A stretch of DNA of 64,000 nucleotides from Varroa destructor. Lineage: Eukaryota; Arthropoda; Arachnida; Mesostigmata; Varroidae. The position numbers were made by a program, and so were the translations under genes. This document shows positions 49,101 to 62,428 of the stretch, piece by piece; position 1 is the stretch's first letter; each line of letters starts with the position of its first letter. The notes beneath the pieces were generated by a model. It had not been told where the DNA came from. It saw nothing but the letters and a program-made list of their open reading frames with translations, and ran no database searches. The stretch spans positions 28,362,485 through 28,426,484 of the forward strand of contig NW_019211458.1 of assembly GCF_002443255.2 (NCBI RefSeq), written 5' to 3'.

Positions 49101-51864
49101 GAAGGACTTCGAACTCAAGCATTAGCCTAAATGGGTCCTACAATGGACGGATGGATGGAATCAACGGGTTGAATCGGTGCTACAGGGCTTCTTACGGTTT
49201 TAAGTGATGCTAGTACATGTTTCTCCTTTGCATCCAAATGCTTACAGAACTGCTTGGCTTTGACTTAGACGGGTGCCAGCTATAAATGTAATATTTCAAG
49301 CCTACTACGAAAAAAAGCAGGCCAGGAAAGTCACTAGCCAACCTGGCGTCATCCTATCACCAATTGTTTTAGCGTACATATAATAGATTTAGCCGTTATA
49401 TTGAAAAACAATTGCCTATCATATGGACAACTGGCGTGCAAAGGGTAAGCACACAACTAAATTTCGATGGTGGTTTCGTCGGAACAGCACAAGTTAGTTC
49501 ATAAAAAAAAAAGAACATTGTATAAGGACGAACACCGAATCGTAACGGCCTAATTTACAAACAGTTTCTTTTGGATTTACGAATAATAGCAATATGTTTA
49601 ATTGTTGTTTCCTTAGGATTTAGCCATCGGGATCGTTGAAACACACCTTGTTTACGATTCGCAAAAAATACCTAATAATACTAAACGTAGACTCTGCTCA
49701 GTATCGCTAGATATAATCTTAACTTTGACTAGAATGAGGATGAACACGAAAAAAATCCTTCTACTGAATTAAAATTTATCTGATTTTTTAGTTTCATGCA
49801 GTAAGTTCGCGTCTTATTCATACCTATTTGACACTGCTCTATTTAAGATACTTCTGCAAAAAATTAACAACGATCAGCAGTGAAAGTTGAATGCTTACAA
49901 TGTAAGCAAGGCCACAACGATGTTAGGGTCGTAAAAGAAGCGGATAAGCATGCGAGGAAACTTTGGATGCCCTGCTAGGACTGTGCCGTCTCTGCCGATA
50001 GGGTGCTTAGTCCCTGACGCGAACGGCGTCTGGGAGAAGATTTTAAGAACTATCAGCTCTTGTTTTCGTTTGCGCTTTCAAAGCTCTTCCTTTTGCGCCT
50101 CTTACAAAGTCGGGCCCTTGGGGCCCAACAAGCTCCACGTGAATGCCTGCTAGTACTGCCGAATCACGCTGCCTCTTTCGGTTACTTTATCCACGGTCAG
50201 CTCTCACAGAAAGATCAGGATAGCCCCTTGTCTGCCTGTAGTACCCTTCTAACGTCATGGGAGCCGCGGTCCTTGGTGTCATCGTAGTGGACTGATACGC
50301 TGATTTCTTTCGTTCATTGCAGATACGTTGGATGAGTCTGACAGTTTCTGAAGCTGAGCATCAGCTCCTCTCGACGTAAGGCTGAGACTAGTACTTTTGC
50401 AATTTGAGAGTTTGACGAAAAGCAGGCCATGGCAATAGATAGGCTCATACGACTAACTAACTTGGACAAAAAAGTAAAAAGCAAAGAACAGAGCAAACCG
50501 GGAAGATCATTCAAAGTAGCAATTCATTCAGCTGTTAGCTGGGTGCTAGCTAATTGAAGCTGAATGCAATAAAAATAAAGCCTGTGCTGTTTACATCTTC
50601 CGAGTTTGCTGCTCTCGCCAAAACGGTTAAGTAGGGTTAAATAATGTACTCTTAGAGGTAACTAGTTTTGCCGTGGTGCTCAGTGAAATTGGTGGGCCCG
50701 ATGACGGTCTAAGTACGGACGTTTGTAACATACTCGTCTCACGTTTGACCGTACTTGTTCTTCGATTGGCTTTCAACTCGAGGTGCATTGAGCTTCTGTA
50801 ACATCTCTTTCAAGCTACTCATGTGTTTAAATGGTTTATTGGCACTTTGATACTGTGCCTGAAACGACATGAAATACAAGAATGTGATGTCCTGCCAAAA
50901 AAAAACACCGTACGTATGAAACACCCGAAGGTCTTTGCTGCAATAGCCCGAAACAGGCGTCCATTACCCCTTAAAAGAGCGGACATTTTAACTGGATTGG
51001 AAATAAGACTATTTTTCACGAGGACTACAATGGTGATGGGGCTACACGAGGAAATACCTAAAGGTGTGCTTTTAATTTAAATAAAGACTGGAGTTATAGC
51101 ACCATTTTAACAAGGGAACAAGGTATACTTAAAAAAAAAAACTAAACGTGACGTTTAATTAGATTCTATATTAGTTTTGCGTATAGCAACGCGACATTAT
51201 GCTGAATCAGTCACCTCGTTGCCAACATCATATTTAACCATTGGGAGCATAACTTAGTCACTGATTAGTTATGATCGTACCATTTTAGGAAATGCGTCCA
51301 ACTTTTTACAGGGAACAACGGACCTGTCATACTCATTTCACTTTCTTTGGCGCTAAGTTCACATGGCCACACTAGGCCAAATTCTCTTTTTCAATATCAA
51401 TAATGAACTCTTAAACAATCAGTTTATTATTTCGGCAGGCGGATGCTTTAGAAAGCTTCAGCTTACTTCCCATTATGTGTTTCTTATCCAGTTAGTACAT
51501 GTAGAATATCCTGTTGATCTTCTATTGGAAGAAGACGGTATTCAATAGCGAATTAGTTAGAGCGCGGTACTTATCGAGCAGTGCCGGGATTATAAATTGG
51601 TGTTTTTTTTTGAAATGACATAAATATTCTCAAAAAACAAATTATATCGAATATTTTTTTAACTTATTATAGTTTTGATTTGTTTTTTTAATTATTAGTA
51701 CACTCCATACAACAAATATCATAACAAACATGGCTATGAAAAAAATCACTGTTTAAATAATTCGAAAGTTGCAACTATAATTGAACTTCTACCCCCCTTT
51801 GTTTCTCACAATGATTTTAAATCTACAATTGTCGTCCTTTGTTTAAGCCGCTGGGACTGTCACG
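46156..51864. other. Long non-coding stretch
   Basis: Only chance-length frames (up to about 85 codons). G+C is somewhat higher at 49.95-50.28 kb, where two overlapping + frames lie. No domain, RNA gene or array recognised. An AGTTCGAAGTCC near 49110 (- strand) resembles a B-box without a convincing A-box. Confidence 0.35.
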
Positions 51865-52026
51865 TTATCTATCGTGTGACTTGTCGATATCATCAGCGTA
51901 CGCTATAGAAGGAACTTTTTTGCCTGCCTCAAGTATCGTGCACATGGTTTGGTTTTCCTTGTTGTAGCGCTGTTCACTGTACCTAAGTCTTAGTTGTACA
52001 AAATAAACTTCATTTAGGAAAAGAAA
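51865..52026 (-). pseudogene. Fragment resembling a LINE reverse transcriptase (YADD box)
   Basis: On the - strand a frame runs from after a TAG at 52027-52029 to a TAA at 51865-51867 (53 sense codons) and contains TILEAGKKVPSIAYADDID. In non-LTR retrotransposons YADD carries the two catalytic Asp of reverse transcriptase, and the form xILAYADDIDxxG, about 15 residues after a G-T-I, is typical of common arthropod LINE polymerases. Here the match stops right after DID and the frame ends five codons later. No GVRQGD-type upstream box is visible. I infer a short, inactive remnant. A chance match to YADD alone is not rare, but AYADDID is. Confidence 0.35.
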
Positions 52027-53950
52027 CTATAGTGGCAAAATATCGAAATTGGAAGTTCAAGGTGGTGTTCATAGAAAAACGGCAGACCAGACTAATACTT
52101 TCATCGAAGCGAAACCTAATAGTAAAAATTGTGACTGAAAAGCCCCATTTCTTTTGTACTCTTCGTTCGTTCTATGATTGCTTGCTTTTTCTCGGTATTA
52201 TTTATGTTTATTTGCTTTTAGTAGCCGTACCTGTTCACATTACTTGAAGGTTCTTTGCAGAGGAACAAAAGAATATCAAAGCGCAACTATTTCGTGATGT
52301 ATATAATATACCGGGAGTTACCTATTTTCCCTGTTCTATGGGTCCCACAGCACTATGGAAAAAGCGGTCTGCTGTAAAGCTTGATCTGCGCAATGCATTA
52401 ACCCTTAACACTTCCTCCCCCCTTCAAAAGTCGTCGATAAATACTCCTTAGTACGTAACGTATTGTTATTGTTGTTATGATTCATAGAAAAATACATGTG
52501 CATTTCTCGAATTTTCGTTTAGGACGGTACTTTCCTAAAATGAACGATGATGTCAGTTATAGAATGGGTTTGAATGGCTACTGGCACAAAAGACTAGTTA
52601 GTCCACATTTGCGGCGAGTATTTATTTCATTTACGTGTCGAATAAGGTAAACATACGAAGCTACCTCGTCACATCAAATATCACACTATATGGATGTTTT
52701 AGCTTATCCGGAAGTTTTTACCGGAAGTTCCCATTTTGGCAACAAGTCAAGCACACGTATGACTAAGTACATTTCAAGCGCACATTCTAAGATGGCGCAT
52801 GCTGATCTTGGACTATGCATGGGCGTCGTCATTGTACGTGGCGCTGTTCACCTAAGACCTCGTGGAGGTGGCCTGAACATAGCGCTGCTCTTGGGTCCTT
52901 GCTACGCAGTGCAAGGCGTGTCGAGAGGTATTTTTACTCTTGTCATGTATCGGTCGTGCCACCTGACAGTAATGTACGAACGTTCTTTGTTTCTGTAATT
53001 TCTCAGCAGTTTCTCTCAGCTTGCCGGTTCGGCCTGTTGAAGTGGGTCTGAGCCGTGCGACGAATACGTATGTATGCCACCGGTTCGGGGAGGAGAAATT
53101 CGCTATATACATACTCTCGCGTAGATCTGCTGTTTGGATAGATATATGAATGTTAGCTGGCGCATTAAATCGTAGACGGAAAGAAAGCAGTTTTATTGCG
53201 ATGCGTATATTTGGGAGTATTTGCGCCATATCGTAACCGGTTCAGTACCGCGATGTTAAACAGGACTGAATTCCAGCTGAAGGCACAAATCGTTATTAGA
53301 CATTCAGACCTCTTCAGCATCTTTGATGAAACGATTCACCTTGCAAAAAAGCGTAGTGATGTTTTACATATGTGTGGGTCTATGTATTGGTTTAGAGTGC
53401 TGCATACACGTCACGTAGCGGAACAGATGCGATTATGAAACGCAATTACGGCGGACGTCATTATGGGTACGTAATAGGACCTTAAGCAATAGCTGGACGC
53501 GGCACAACTTTCTAATACGTACTCTGACTATTCGCTACCTATATAAAATAGCTTCATTCTCGTGAAGAATGGCCAGCTATTTGCATTTCCGAGAACTTTT
53601 TGGGTGGTTAGTTGAGTGTGCTTTATAAATTGAAAAGAAACGACATTTGTTCATCTAGGACATAAACGGCGAGTAGCAAGAACCCTTCTACGCATGCATC
53701 TTTTTATAGACGACTATCGAGTAAACAAAGACTTTTTATATACTATACTTTTATGTATATAGACAAATTAATTTAAGGCCAACGATTTTTAGACCAATTA
53801 ATTGTCTCTTTGATATTCATCGGCAATTTTTTTTCGTATTTTAGGTTCGGTAATTAAGACATCAGAAATTACCCCAAAGGCGGGCTTCCAGTATAACATG
53901 TGATGAAGTGTGTCATTGCTTGGATTCCAACAAAGGCAACTACGTGCCCC
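52027..53950. other. Non-coding stretch
   Basis: Holds the second copy of the 21-mer shared with 37540-37560 (52383-52403, - sense). Frames of 102 (+, 52690-52998) and 125 (-, 52852-53229) codons overlap each other and show no domain. Confidence 0.35.
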
Positions 53951-54022
53951 GTATTAACGCAGTAGGTAACGTATTTGCCCACTAAACTTAAGGGCACGTG
54001 GTGATCTAGGTTCGAACTTAGC
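53951..54022 (+). mobile_element. tRNA-derived SINE-like copy (copy A)
   Basis: An A-box-like CGCAGTAGGTAACG is followed about 40 bases on by a B-box GGTTCGAACTT, the internal RNA polymerase III promoter layout of tRNA genes. About 48 of 64 aligned bases match copy B (17452-17524) with no gap, and CACTAAACT-AAGG is shared with copy E (60299-60352). The sequence does not fold into a tRNA acceptor stem that I can see. Best explained as a member of a dispersed tRNA-derived SINE family. The element's 3' body and ends are undetermined. Confidence 0.6.
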
Positions 54023-57000
54023 CGTATCCACGCTTCGTTCTGTGTTCAGAGCGGTTCGCCTGACGTAATGTTTCACGGCTTAGGCACCGGACGTATACAA
54101 TATAAAGACTATACTCAGATCACTGATACTCATACGCAGACTTAACGCAATTAACCGTCTTAAATTACCTCACCGTAGAATTACTGGCTTTTCAAATGAG
54201 AGACACCGTGGACTATTGACGCCGCGGCCACCAATTCTATGAGTATCTTTTTAACAGAGAAAAAAGAAAAGATGAGAGTATTGTTTCGGAAGCCGGATGC
54301 CCTTGTGATCCGCTGAAACCATACCCATAGATTAATTGTCGACCTTGAGTCTACCATAACTTAAAACTATGACGTTCGTCATCATGGAATTATACTGTCT
54401 CAGTTGCCGATTACGTTTCTTTATGTTTCTTCTCATTTCGGCAGTATAAACAACAACGGCGGTTTTATTTTTACGAGACCACAGGTACTATTCAGATAAG
54501 CCTTTTTTGTTAGGAAATGCGAGCAACTGCTCAGCAAATTTCAATATTTGTGTATTGGTTGCCTCTATCAGGAAAAACACGGAGCTCGCTAAGGGTGTGC
54601 GTTTTACTAGACTACATTTCGTAACTATGTCCATCAAAGAACACTAGCAATGGGACGCCCAAAACATACTTGGTATGATTTGTAGGACTCAACGATGGCT
54701 CTTTAATTGAACGCCCACATCTAGCGACCCAAAAATATGATGTACATATTTGGCTCTTTGGGAAAATGCAATAGTCTAACTCTGAATGAATTGAGTGTAC
54801 TACAATGTATTAAAAATTGTACTATGTTAAGAGGATTCCTTAATATGGGCATCAAAAGACAATTCCGACAATTCATGGGTTTTAGGAAGCACGTGAACAT
54901 AAAAACTCCTTTGGATGGAACCTTGGCTAGTTGCCATTGACACTTCCTACAAAACCAAATAGCTTAAGATTTGGTTCACTTCGTACAGACTCACATAATA
55001 AAGCAAAAAAAAAAGTGAAAGAATGTTCTGATTTTCTCCTAGGTATTCCAAGGTAGAAACCCCTCATCCTGCATGTGTCTCATACCATTCACTTTTCCCT
55101 GCATCTTAGCACATGCGGGCAACCAGCCCAAGCCCGCGCATTTCACTTATATTTGTCTCTTATTTTATTTCAGCTTGAACAGGATTACTTTCGGCTCGCC
55201 CAGAAAAAGCCCGAAGGTGTTGCCAGGGCGTTGGCCAGCTTGGCGGCGTCGTGACCGACGTATGAGTTCCTGTTTTGAATAGGTTACTCTTCAAGCTTGT
55301 AGGATTCGCGGCGGAAAATGTATTGTTCGCTAAAAAAATAATGATAGACCGACTCGTTACATGTTAGATCTGTTGTTCAATGATTCTCTAGAGGTATCTA
55401 GAGAAAGCTATTATATCCCGCAGAGAAAATCATTAACGCCTATAATAGCGTAGCTGGCGTAATAATGAAAAATCTTTCTCCCCACCGGTTTATTTTGTGT
55501 AAAAAATACTGTGATGGGTCAAGACTATATGCTCATCTTCGAAGCACCAACCTATTTTTTGCACTAAATAGGTGCGGCCACAAGCTTCGGAAAAAGTTAC
55601 TGTAAAACAGAATAGAATGTCTAAACACCGTAAAGAATATGATTACCATAGGAAAATCATTTGTGATATTTTTTCCTGTCATCCTGCCTCTGTGATGGCT
55701 CTAGGACGAAAAGACTAGCGATTTATTTAAAAATCTTATCTGTGTCGACGTAACACTTTCTGTCGTTAATGGAGCGTTGGCGCATCGCGATCCCGTATAG
55801 ATGGAAACGCTATGTAGACAGGGCACTATGTTTACGACATTTGACAAAAGTCGTGTGTGAGTGAGATAAGTAAATGGTTGAGGGTGATTTCAGAGAGAAA
55901 AAGGTGAACACAGAAAGAAGAAAAAAGGTTAAAAGTTGGCAGAGGAGAGGACTGTTAACCCGGTCTGCTGCTCACCAGACCAGACAGTATACTTCCTGTA
56001 GGCACAGGGTAACAACAAAGTAACGGTTTTTGTTGGAACATCAGACAAACGAGAGGTTTTTAGGTGACATCGATAGGCATCCGCACCGAGGTAGGCCCAG
56101 TTTTTTTAACTAACATACCCTTTGTGAACGCTGGGAAAGCTTTATCCAATAGGCCAATCTTTTTCATCGTGCTACACGTATTGAATTCTACCTAAATAAC
56201 GGATGTGTTACTTTGTACGGAAACTTGTTCGGCTTAGCTAATCTTAAGTAACATACGAGACACATGTTTATACTAGACATTGTGTTTTTAGGTGAAAAAT
56301 CTGCCACAGACAGAACTATTATAAAAGTGCGTCATTTATCACTCGACGAACTCCGTTCAGAGCCGAAAAAAATGCTACCAGAAAACATGCCTTCCTAAGC
56401 AGGATTTACCTATCAGAGTTGAGCTGAGGACGCTATCGATATTGTCAATTATAAATTAATTGGCTTTAATCCGCTTATCAAATCAAAAATCGATTTTTTT
56501 TTAATTTCAATTGGTGGCCGCATTTCTTAAATTGGAATTGTATATGTACAAACATATCAGAACCACAAGTAGGACACTGAGAACAATCTCAATCTCTTCA
56601 GTTTAAACTACATATGTTATAAAGACTGACAAAAAATCCAGAGAATCTTTGAGTGAAGGATAGGCAATTGCAGAGCGACTATGCCTACTAACGTACATAC
56701 CAAATCCCCACTATAATCAAGATGTAAACTTGCGTGTATTACAGATAGTTTGAAGTGCCTTGTACAGTTTATGTGCACTGCTGCGTAATAGCCAGTTGAG
56801 ATTTGAAGTGACGAGAGAAGTTGTGCTCCATTTATGACATCATTTGAAGAACGATAGCGTCGCATTTAGTTTTCAGCCAGCAATGCGTGTCTGGTTGACG
56901 CGCGGGTCAATAACAATAACTGGCATGAAGAGAAAGTTGAGGATGTACCGGTTTTTTTAATGCTGCCACCACAGACCACTATGGCCCGCAGCGTTCTTCC

Positions 57001-57488
57001 ACTCTTCTTCCGAACCTATGGGTACGTAGTCTTTATGTGTCGGTACGACCTAGGGTATGGCCATGACTGAAAAATATCCGGGCAAGCAGAGATGGATTAA
57101 TCAGGTTTATAAGCGTGACTCCGCGAACATACCTAGTAAGTGGAATATGTGTGATTCTTCGCTATTCTTAGACTATATAGTAAAGGGAAGACAATAGTTA
57201 TTTATATTGAACTACGCAATGAAGCGTTTGTGGTCTTTTTCTTTTCTAGAAGGACCGGAATGCCATGGCTATGCTTCATAGACCACTTCGTAAACAAACT
57301 ACTGATTTTCCGTGAAAAGGGGTTCCACTAAGACAAGAAGTTTAGTTCACATCCTCTTACTATACCACAATTAAAGATTTACATTTCCTAATCTAATAAT
57401 AACACCCCTAGCAGAAACATTGCTGGCTAATATAAATATACGATATATATTCCATAGGTAAACATTATAAAGCAATGGCTCCTGCAGA
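54023..57488. other. Non-coding stretch
   Basis: A short hairpin (TTCTCTAGA, loop GGTA, TCTAGAGAA) lies at 55384-55405. Nothing else supportable seen. Confidence 0.4.
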
Positions 57489-57540
57489 TTTCACGATAAC
57501 GATAACGATAATTTTTTTTTCACTAAGCATGCTATATTCT

Positions 57541-57560
57541 ATTATTATTATTATTATTAT
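57541..57560. repeat. (ATT)n microsatellite, 6-7 units
   Basis: Uninterrupted ATT run, preceded about 45 bases earlier by a short (CGATAA)3 run around 57493-57511. Confidence 0.9.
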
Positions 57561-60298
57561 GCAAACAATAATATGTCCATGAATGTTATCACAGAAAAGC
57601 TCAAATAATGCTACTCGTACGGTACTTGTACTAATATTCTACCTCTTTAGCAGAGCAGTGTTAAAGTTAAGCTGGTAAGAATTCAACAACAGACAAGTTA
57701 AGCTGAACTTACTGCTGCTAGTCTGCCTACGCGAGCATGCATGGATATCGACATAAACAAGAGCAAATACAAATTTGGTGAGGCTTTTTGCGGAGTTCAA
57801 TTGGTACTACTACCGCCACAACCAGTACTTCATATGCATCGCAAAGTGTCGCGAAACATATGAACTTCGAGGGAAGATGAGTCTTGGTATCTATCTATCT
57901 ATAGAGCAACGGACAGATAGATCAGCGATCTAACCATGGGATGTTTCCTCTTTTTTGTATTGTTTCGTCAAAGGCTGTTAGACCTTTAGGGATGTGTATG
58001 GTCTTATGCGTGTTCTAGGAGTATATCCTTGAATAGTCGCTATCTGGTGCATTACAGATTGGGATATAGAAAGGATGGGTATAGGCGATTGCGTATCTCT
58101 TATTTCAGCCCTTGATCGTTTCTGTTGTTGCTGGCCGTTCAGCAAACATGCGTATCTTTGTGGAGGGTAGTATTATCATTCATTATTAGTGGTCGAGACG
58201 TGGGAGGTCTTTTGTAGTCATGAAGAACACAGTTACTTCTACCTCTATTCGCAAAGTACTTTTGCGTATGTCTGTTTATCGCCCCAGTGACCGGTTCGCT
58301 CATTTCTTTTTCTAAAGCCAATATAATAATTTACAAGTAAAAGCCTATGTCCTATAGAATCTATACAAATGCATCATTTATAGTCAGCCTCTTATCACTG
58401 TGTAGTAATTAGGTACTCGTTACCAAACATTTGCTTCGTTGGATGGAAGGCTGATACAGCGATGCCAAGGCCATGCTGTCAGCAGGACAGGCCCACCCTT
58501 TCCACTATTCTGACCTTTTCCTGATATAGGCCTGTTGAGGTGGGATATAAATGGCCTCACCAGGGTCCAGATCGGGGAGTTGCTTGCTCGGAGATAAGGG
58601 ACAACAGCGCTGCATGGTCAAAGCAGTGATGCTTCACCTCGTAGCGCGCTCCGAACGACTGATCACCATCGAAGAATATATCCTTCTCTCTATCGTCTTT
58701 TCCATAATGAAGTAAACCACTTAGCTTCAACCGGTTCAATAATACATACTTCAACGGGCCCTACCGACCTCAATCTGCTTGTCCGTTGCATGCAGGGTTA
58801 ATGTCGGTCCATTTGGTAGTAACCAGCAACTTTGAGGCCCTTCTCCAGCCACGGCTACCGACGTAACTAATCTTGTTTCTAGTTACTGCCGTCACGACAT
58901 GATAGCGGGTTCTGCTTTTTTTTACCTTTGATAGCAATAGCAATGACCCGTATCTGGATGTGATATGGACAATATAGAATAGTAAATAACAAGGACTATT
59001 AAGATGCTTTCGATGGAGTCACGATTACTCCAGTGCCGAGATCCGACATTATTAGTACTATACCGGAACCTAGTGCAGTAAAAGCTCTTTATAATAGGAT
59101 GGATACGTATTCATCTGTTTCTGTTTCACCTATCGTTGAGATATATAACGATGTATTCAGTCTTCGCTAAAAATATTACCCTTGAGCTGAAGGGCAATAA
59201 AGGGCTGTTCTTAGAACAAAATTGGCATTTTTTGTGGTACAAGAAAGTGAGCTCTTTTTTTTTTTTTGGAAAACACGATTGGATCGCAGGTCCTTAGTTT
59301 GATCCAAATATAAAACAAGTTTTTTGTAGTAGAGCGAAGGATGTATGATCATTTTAGAACAAACATGTTGTAGAATAAGAAGTTTATGCGTTTAGGAACA
59401 TCATGCGACTAGGCACTGTCTTCAGAGCTCGATTTGTATATCTTTAAATACTATTGGTATTGTTTATCTATTCGAATATCTAAATACGTTTAACCAAAAA
59501 GCTTAAAGCTTTTCTGCGTTTTGTATATTATCGCTGTTCGGTGTTCGCTGGAAGTGTTAATTGCTAGCTGCGCTGATTACTAAAAGGGAGAAGAAGAAGA
59601 AGAAAGACGAGGAAAAGAAACGAAAAAAAAGAAAGGCCGTTGTTGTCTATGACGCGTTCATACCTAACGCTTTAACAGTGACCCTAACTATCTGCAGTAC
59701 GAAAAGCCCGTATAATCTTTACTAATATTATTGTCTCACTCTATGTTGGACATGTTGTTGAATTCCAACATACACCTTATGTAATAGCCTCTACTGTAAT
59801 ATTAATATGTAATATTAATATGTTGAAACAAGCGGTTTTATATAAAAATCCAGCTGCGAGATAATTACCTATACAATAATGAAACTTGCCATTACGGTTT
59901 TCTCCTCCTTTAATCCCTTCAGATGATTTGTGAATGCACCGTACTCCGGATGGATTCACTGCGCTTCTTTGTGAAGAGGCTCCTTTTTTAATTGGAAAAT
60001 CGATCCTAAGAAAACTGTATATCAGCGTGAGCTAGTCATTCGCTTGTACCAGTCGTCAGGCAATCCGGATATCTCAATACATTACGAGATAATTGAAAAG
60101 GGCACTGACACAGGATAGAGCGTCAGGTAATAGCCAGAGAAGCGTTAAATTGCTTTCAATCTTTGCCCAAAAGTGACCTTCAGTTAGAATAAAGCGCAGT
60201 CCAATTATATGTGTGTAGAGAAATCGTTGTTCGACCAGCGTGCGACCTATTTCATCTATGAAAAGGGTCGAATGGTTCAGATAATGACTTCGGGCAGA
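57561..60298. other. Non-coding stretch with simple repeats
   Basis: Contains TATCTATC repeats near 57890, a purine-rich GAA/GA tract at about 59584-59636 and a 13-bp tandem duplication at 59796-59821. No supportable gene. Confidence 0.4.
59796..59821. repeat. 13-bp perfect tandem duplication
   Basis: GTAATATTAATAT occurs twice, head to tail, at 59796-59808 and 59809-59821. Confidence 0.85.
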
Positions 60299-60352
60299 AG
60301 ATCGCGTGGTAAGCACTAAACTCAAGGATCAGGCGCTGGGTTCGAGGTGCCA
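60299..60352 (+). mobile_element. tRNA-derived SINE-like copy (copy E)
   Basis: GATCGCGTGGTAAGCACT, an A-box-like start, precedes CACTAAACTCAAGG, which matches copy A in 13 of 14 bases, and a B-box GGGTTCGAGGTGCC. Spacing between the boxes is tRNA-like and a few bases shorter than in copies A and B. Confidence 0.5.
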
Positions 60353-62413
60353 CATGTTCATACCTAATGGTCTTTCGGAACAACGATCAGTATAGTTTAA
60401 TTGTGTCCCGCATCTCTAACACAACAAACGGGCTGGTTGCTTATTTGCTAAGTGAAGTTCTTTTACTTTGGGAAATAGCACCGACGAAGCAGATATGCTC
60501 TTTTTGCGTCTCGGCAGAAGATTTACCTGGAAACTAAGTAGATCCCAATGACCAAATTTCGAAGCTGCCAAAGGCTGAGCTAAAAAAAAGTTTGTCACCC
60601 GTGTAGAGTCGCTAGAACAGCGCATCGCATTGCGTATCGTATTAGCAAAGCTGACTTTGTATTAAACTCTTACAACCCTTTCAATGAGGAACTTAGTCGT
60701 TCTATGTTAAATCTACATTGCAATCGTTTTAGTTTCACTTGTTTGCTGAGAACAAGGGGCAGGCATACTTGCATCACATAGCACATAATACTTGTCAATA
60801 TGGTTATTTGAGCAGCTCGACAACACTTGTGCGCGCCTCAGTGGCACAAGGGGGTTAGAAAGTAGACTCCCATGCAAAATATTTTACGTACGATGATGGA
60901 TAATTTGATACGTCATGAGTAGATGAATCCGCTAATGGCTGCCAAGGTTACAATTGCTATTCTTCAATCCTTGATAGGAAAATGGGTAAACAGAAATCCA
61001 ACTATCCAAAAGATAGTCTGATGCCGTCTTTAACTAGCGTCTATTTCCACATGAATGCATCCATTCAAAATCCTAGCATAGTGCAGATCTATTCGCCAGC
61101 AGTACGTCGCCATCAGTGAACCTCGTACTCGACGCACGGGTTGAGGCAAATTTCATTTATGCGATACGCTTGTCGATTCCCTTCGATCAATATGTGGCGG
61201 ACGTACCTCTGGCAGTAATCGCGATTACTAATTACGAACGAGCACAAGGAAAGAGATATGAAACAACAGCTCGAAAACATCTAAGAAGCTGGGAAAGCAG
61301 AGGCGCAATTAAAAGAGACGAATATCTCGTTTCGCCTGTGGGTTCTCGGGGAGATTAGAAGGGGAAGCTTTTGCGTATTGTCTGAAACGCTGACACGTAG
61401 AAGAAAAAGACAGGCTGTTCCACTGACCGGACAACGGCTTTTGTCATTGTTTTTCCCTACTCGAATGCAATCCAGATTTCGCTTGCCCTCTTGACCTCAG
61501 TCTGACGGTCAGCGCTCAACCGATCAATTGTCCGATTTAATATTGAATGAGCAAATCAATTATTTGACTGTTCAGGATATCTGAAAATTTCCAACCCACA
61601 TCAATTAGTTGACAAAAACGCTATGATACGGTAGGGAGGAGGTAAAGCAGTAGCCCCGAAATGTTTGGGGCGTCAACATCATTTGTGGAGCCGAATAGCA
61701 AAGTGGGAAGCGGTTTTTTCATCACCCTATGGACATCGCATCATTTGCTGTTTCCGCAGTCTGCTGTTGAACCTGTTTTTTCCCTTGGCAGGGAAAGGCG
61801 ACAGAAAGGATAGAGAAGGAAACTCATAATCATATTCTTATCTCTGTCAGCCACTCTGGCCAAGATTAGGTAACATCAGGCTCAATGTTTGTGCCTGCTA
61901 TTGAGACATAAACTATTGAGCGAGGTCATAGCATTGATTTGGTTAGTACAAAGCACGAATAGCAAACTCAACCATCGAGTGACAAAGCTATTGTTGAGTC
62001 AGGATACCTAATACTAAGATTCGTTGAATGGAAACAGTTATTTCCAAACGCTGCCTTCTCGTAACGAATCGTATTGACATGGATAGAACGCTTGAAACTA
62101 GATCTAAAGTACTGTTATCTAATAGAAATATAGCTGTGTGTATTACTCACTGCGTAGGACTTTAACAGGCTAGCAGAAACTGGTCTAAACTAAATATTTA
62201 TGTGCAATTTCTATAAAAAATCCTAAAACTCATAATATTAATAATATTAGTCATTGTAAGGTACCATATCCCACAGCATACAAAAGAGGACAGCCCGATA
62301 TAGGAAGCGCTTTTTCTTTGTCTCATTACAGTTACGTGAAGATGGTTAGGCTACTCACCAGCACATATACGGCCTTTTTTTGCTTGACAGATTCAAGGAC
62401 ATTAACATGGTGC
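60353..62413. other. Non-coding stretch
   Basis: Nothing supportable seen. An 80-codon frame at 61116-61358 (+) has no family match. Confidence 0.4.
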
Positions 62414-62428
62414 GCCGCCGCCGCCGCC
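62414..62428. repeat. (GCC)5 microsatellite
   Basis: Five GCC units in AT-rich surroundings. They lie inside a 69-codon + frame, counted from an internal ATG near 62342, which would read polyalanine here after a hydrophobic N-terminus; it has no family match. Confidence 0.9.

Noticed and set aside
52852..53229. 125-codon frame on -, overlapping a 102-codon frame on +
   Set aside because: Two or three frames of this size are expected by chance, and mutual overlap on opposite strands argues for base composition.
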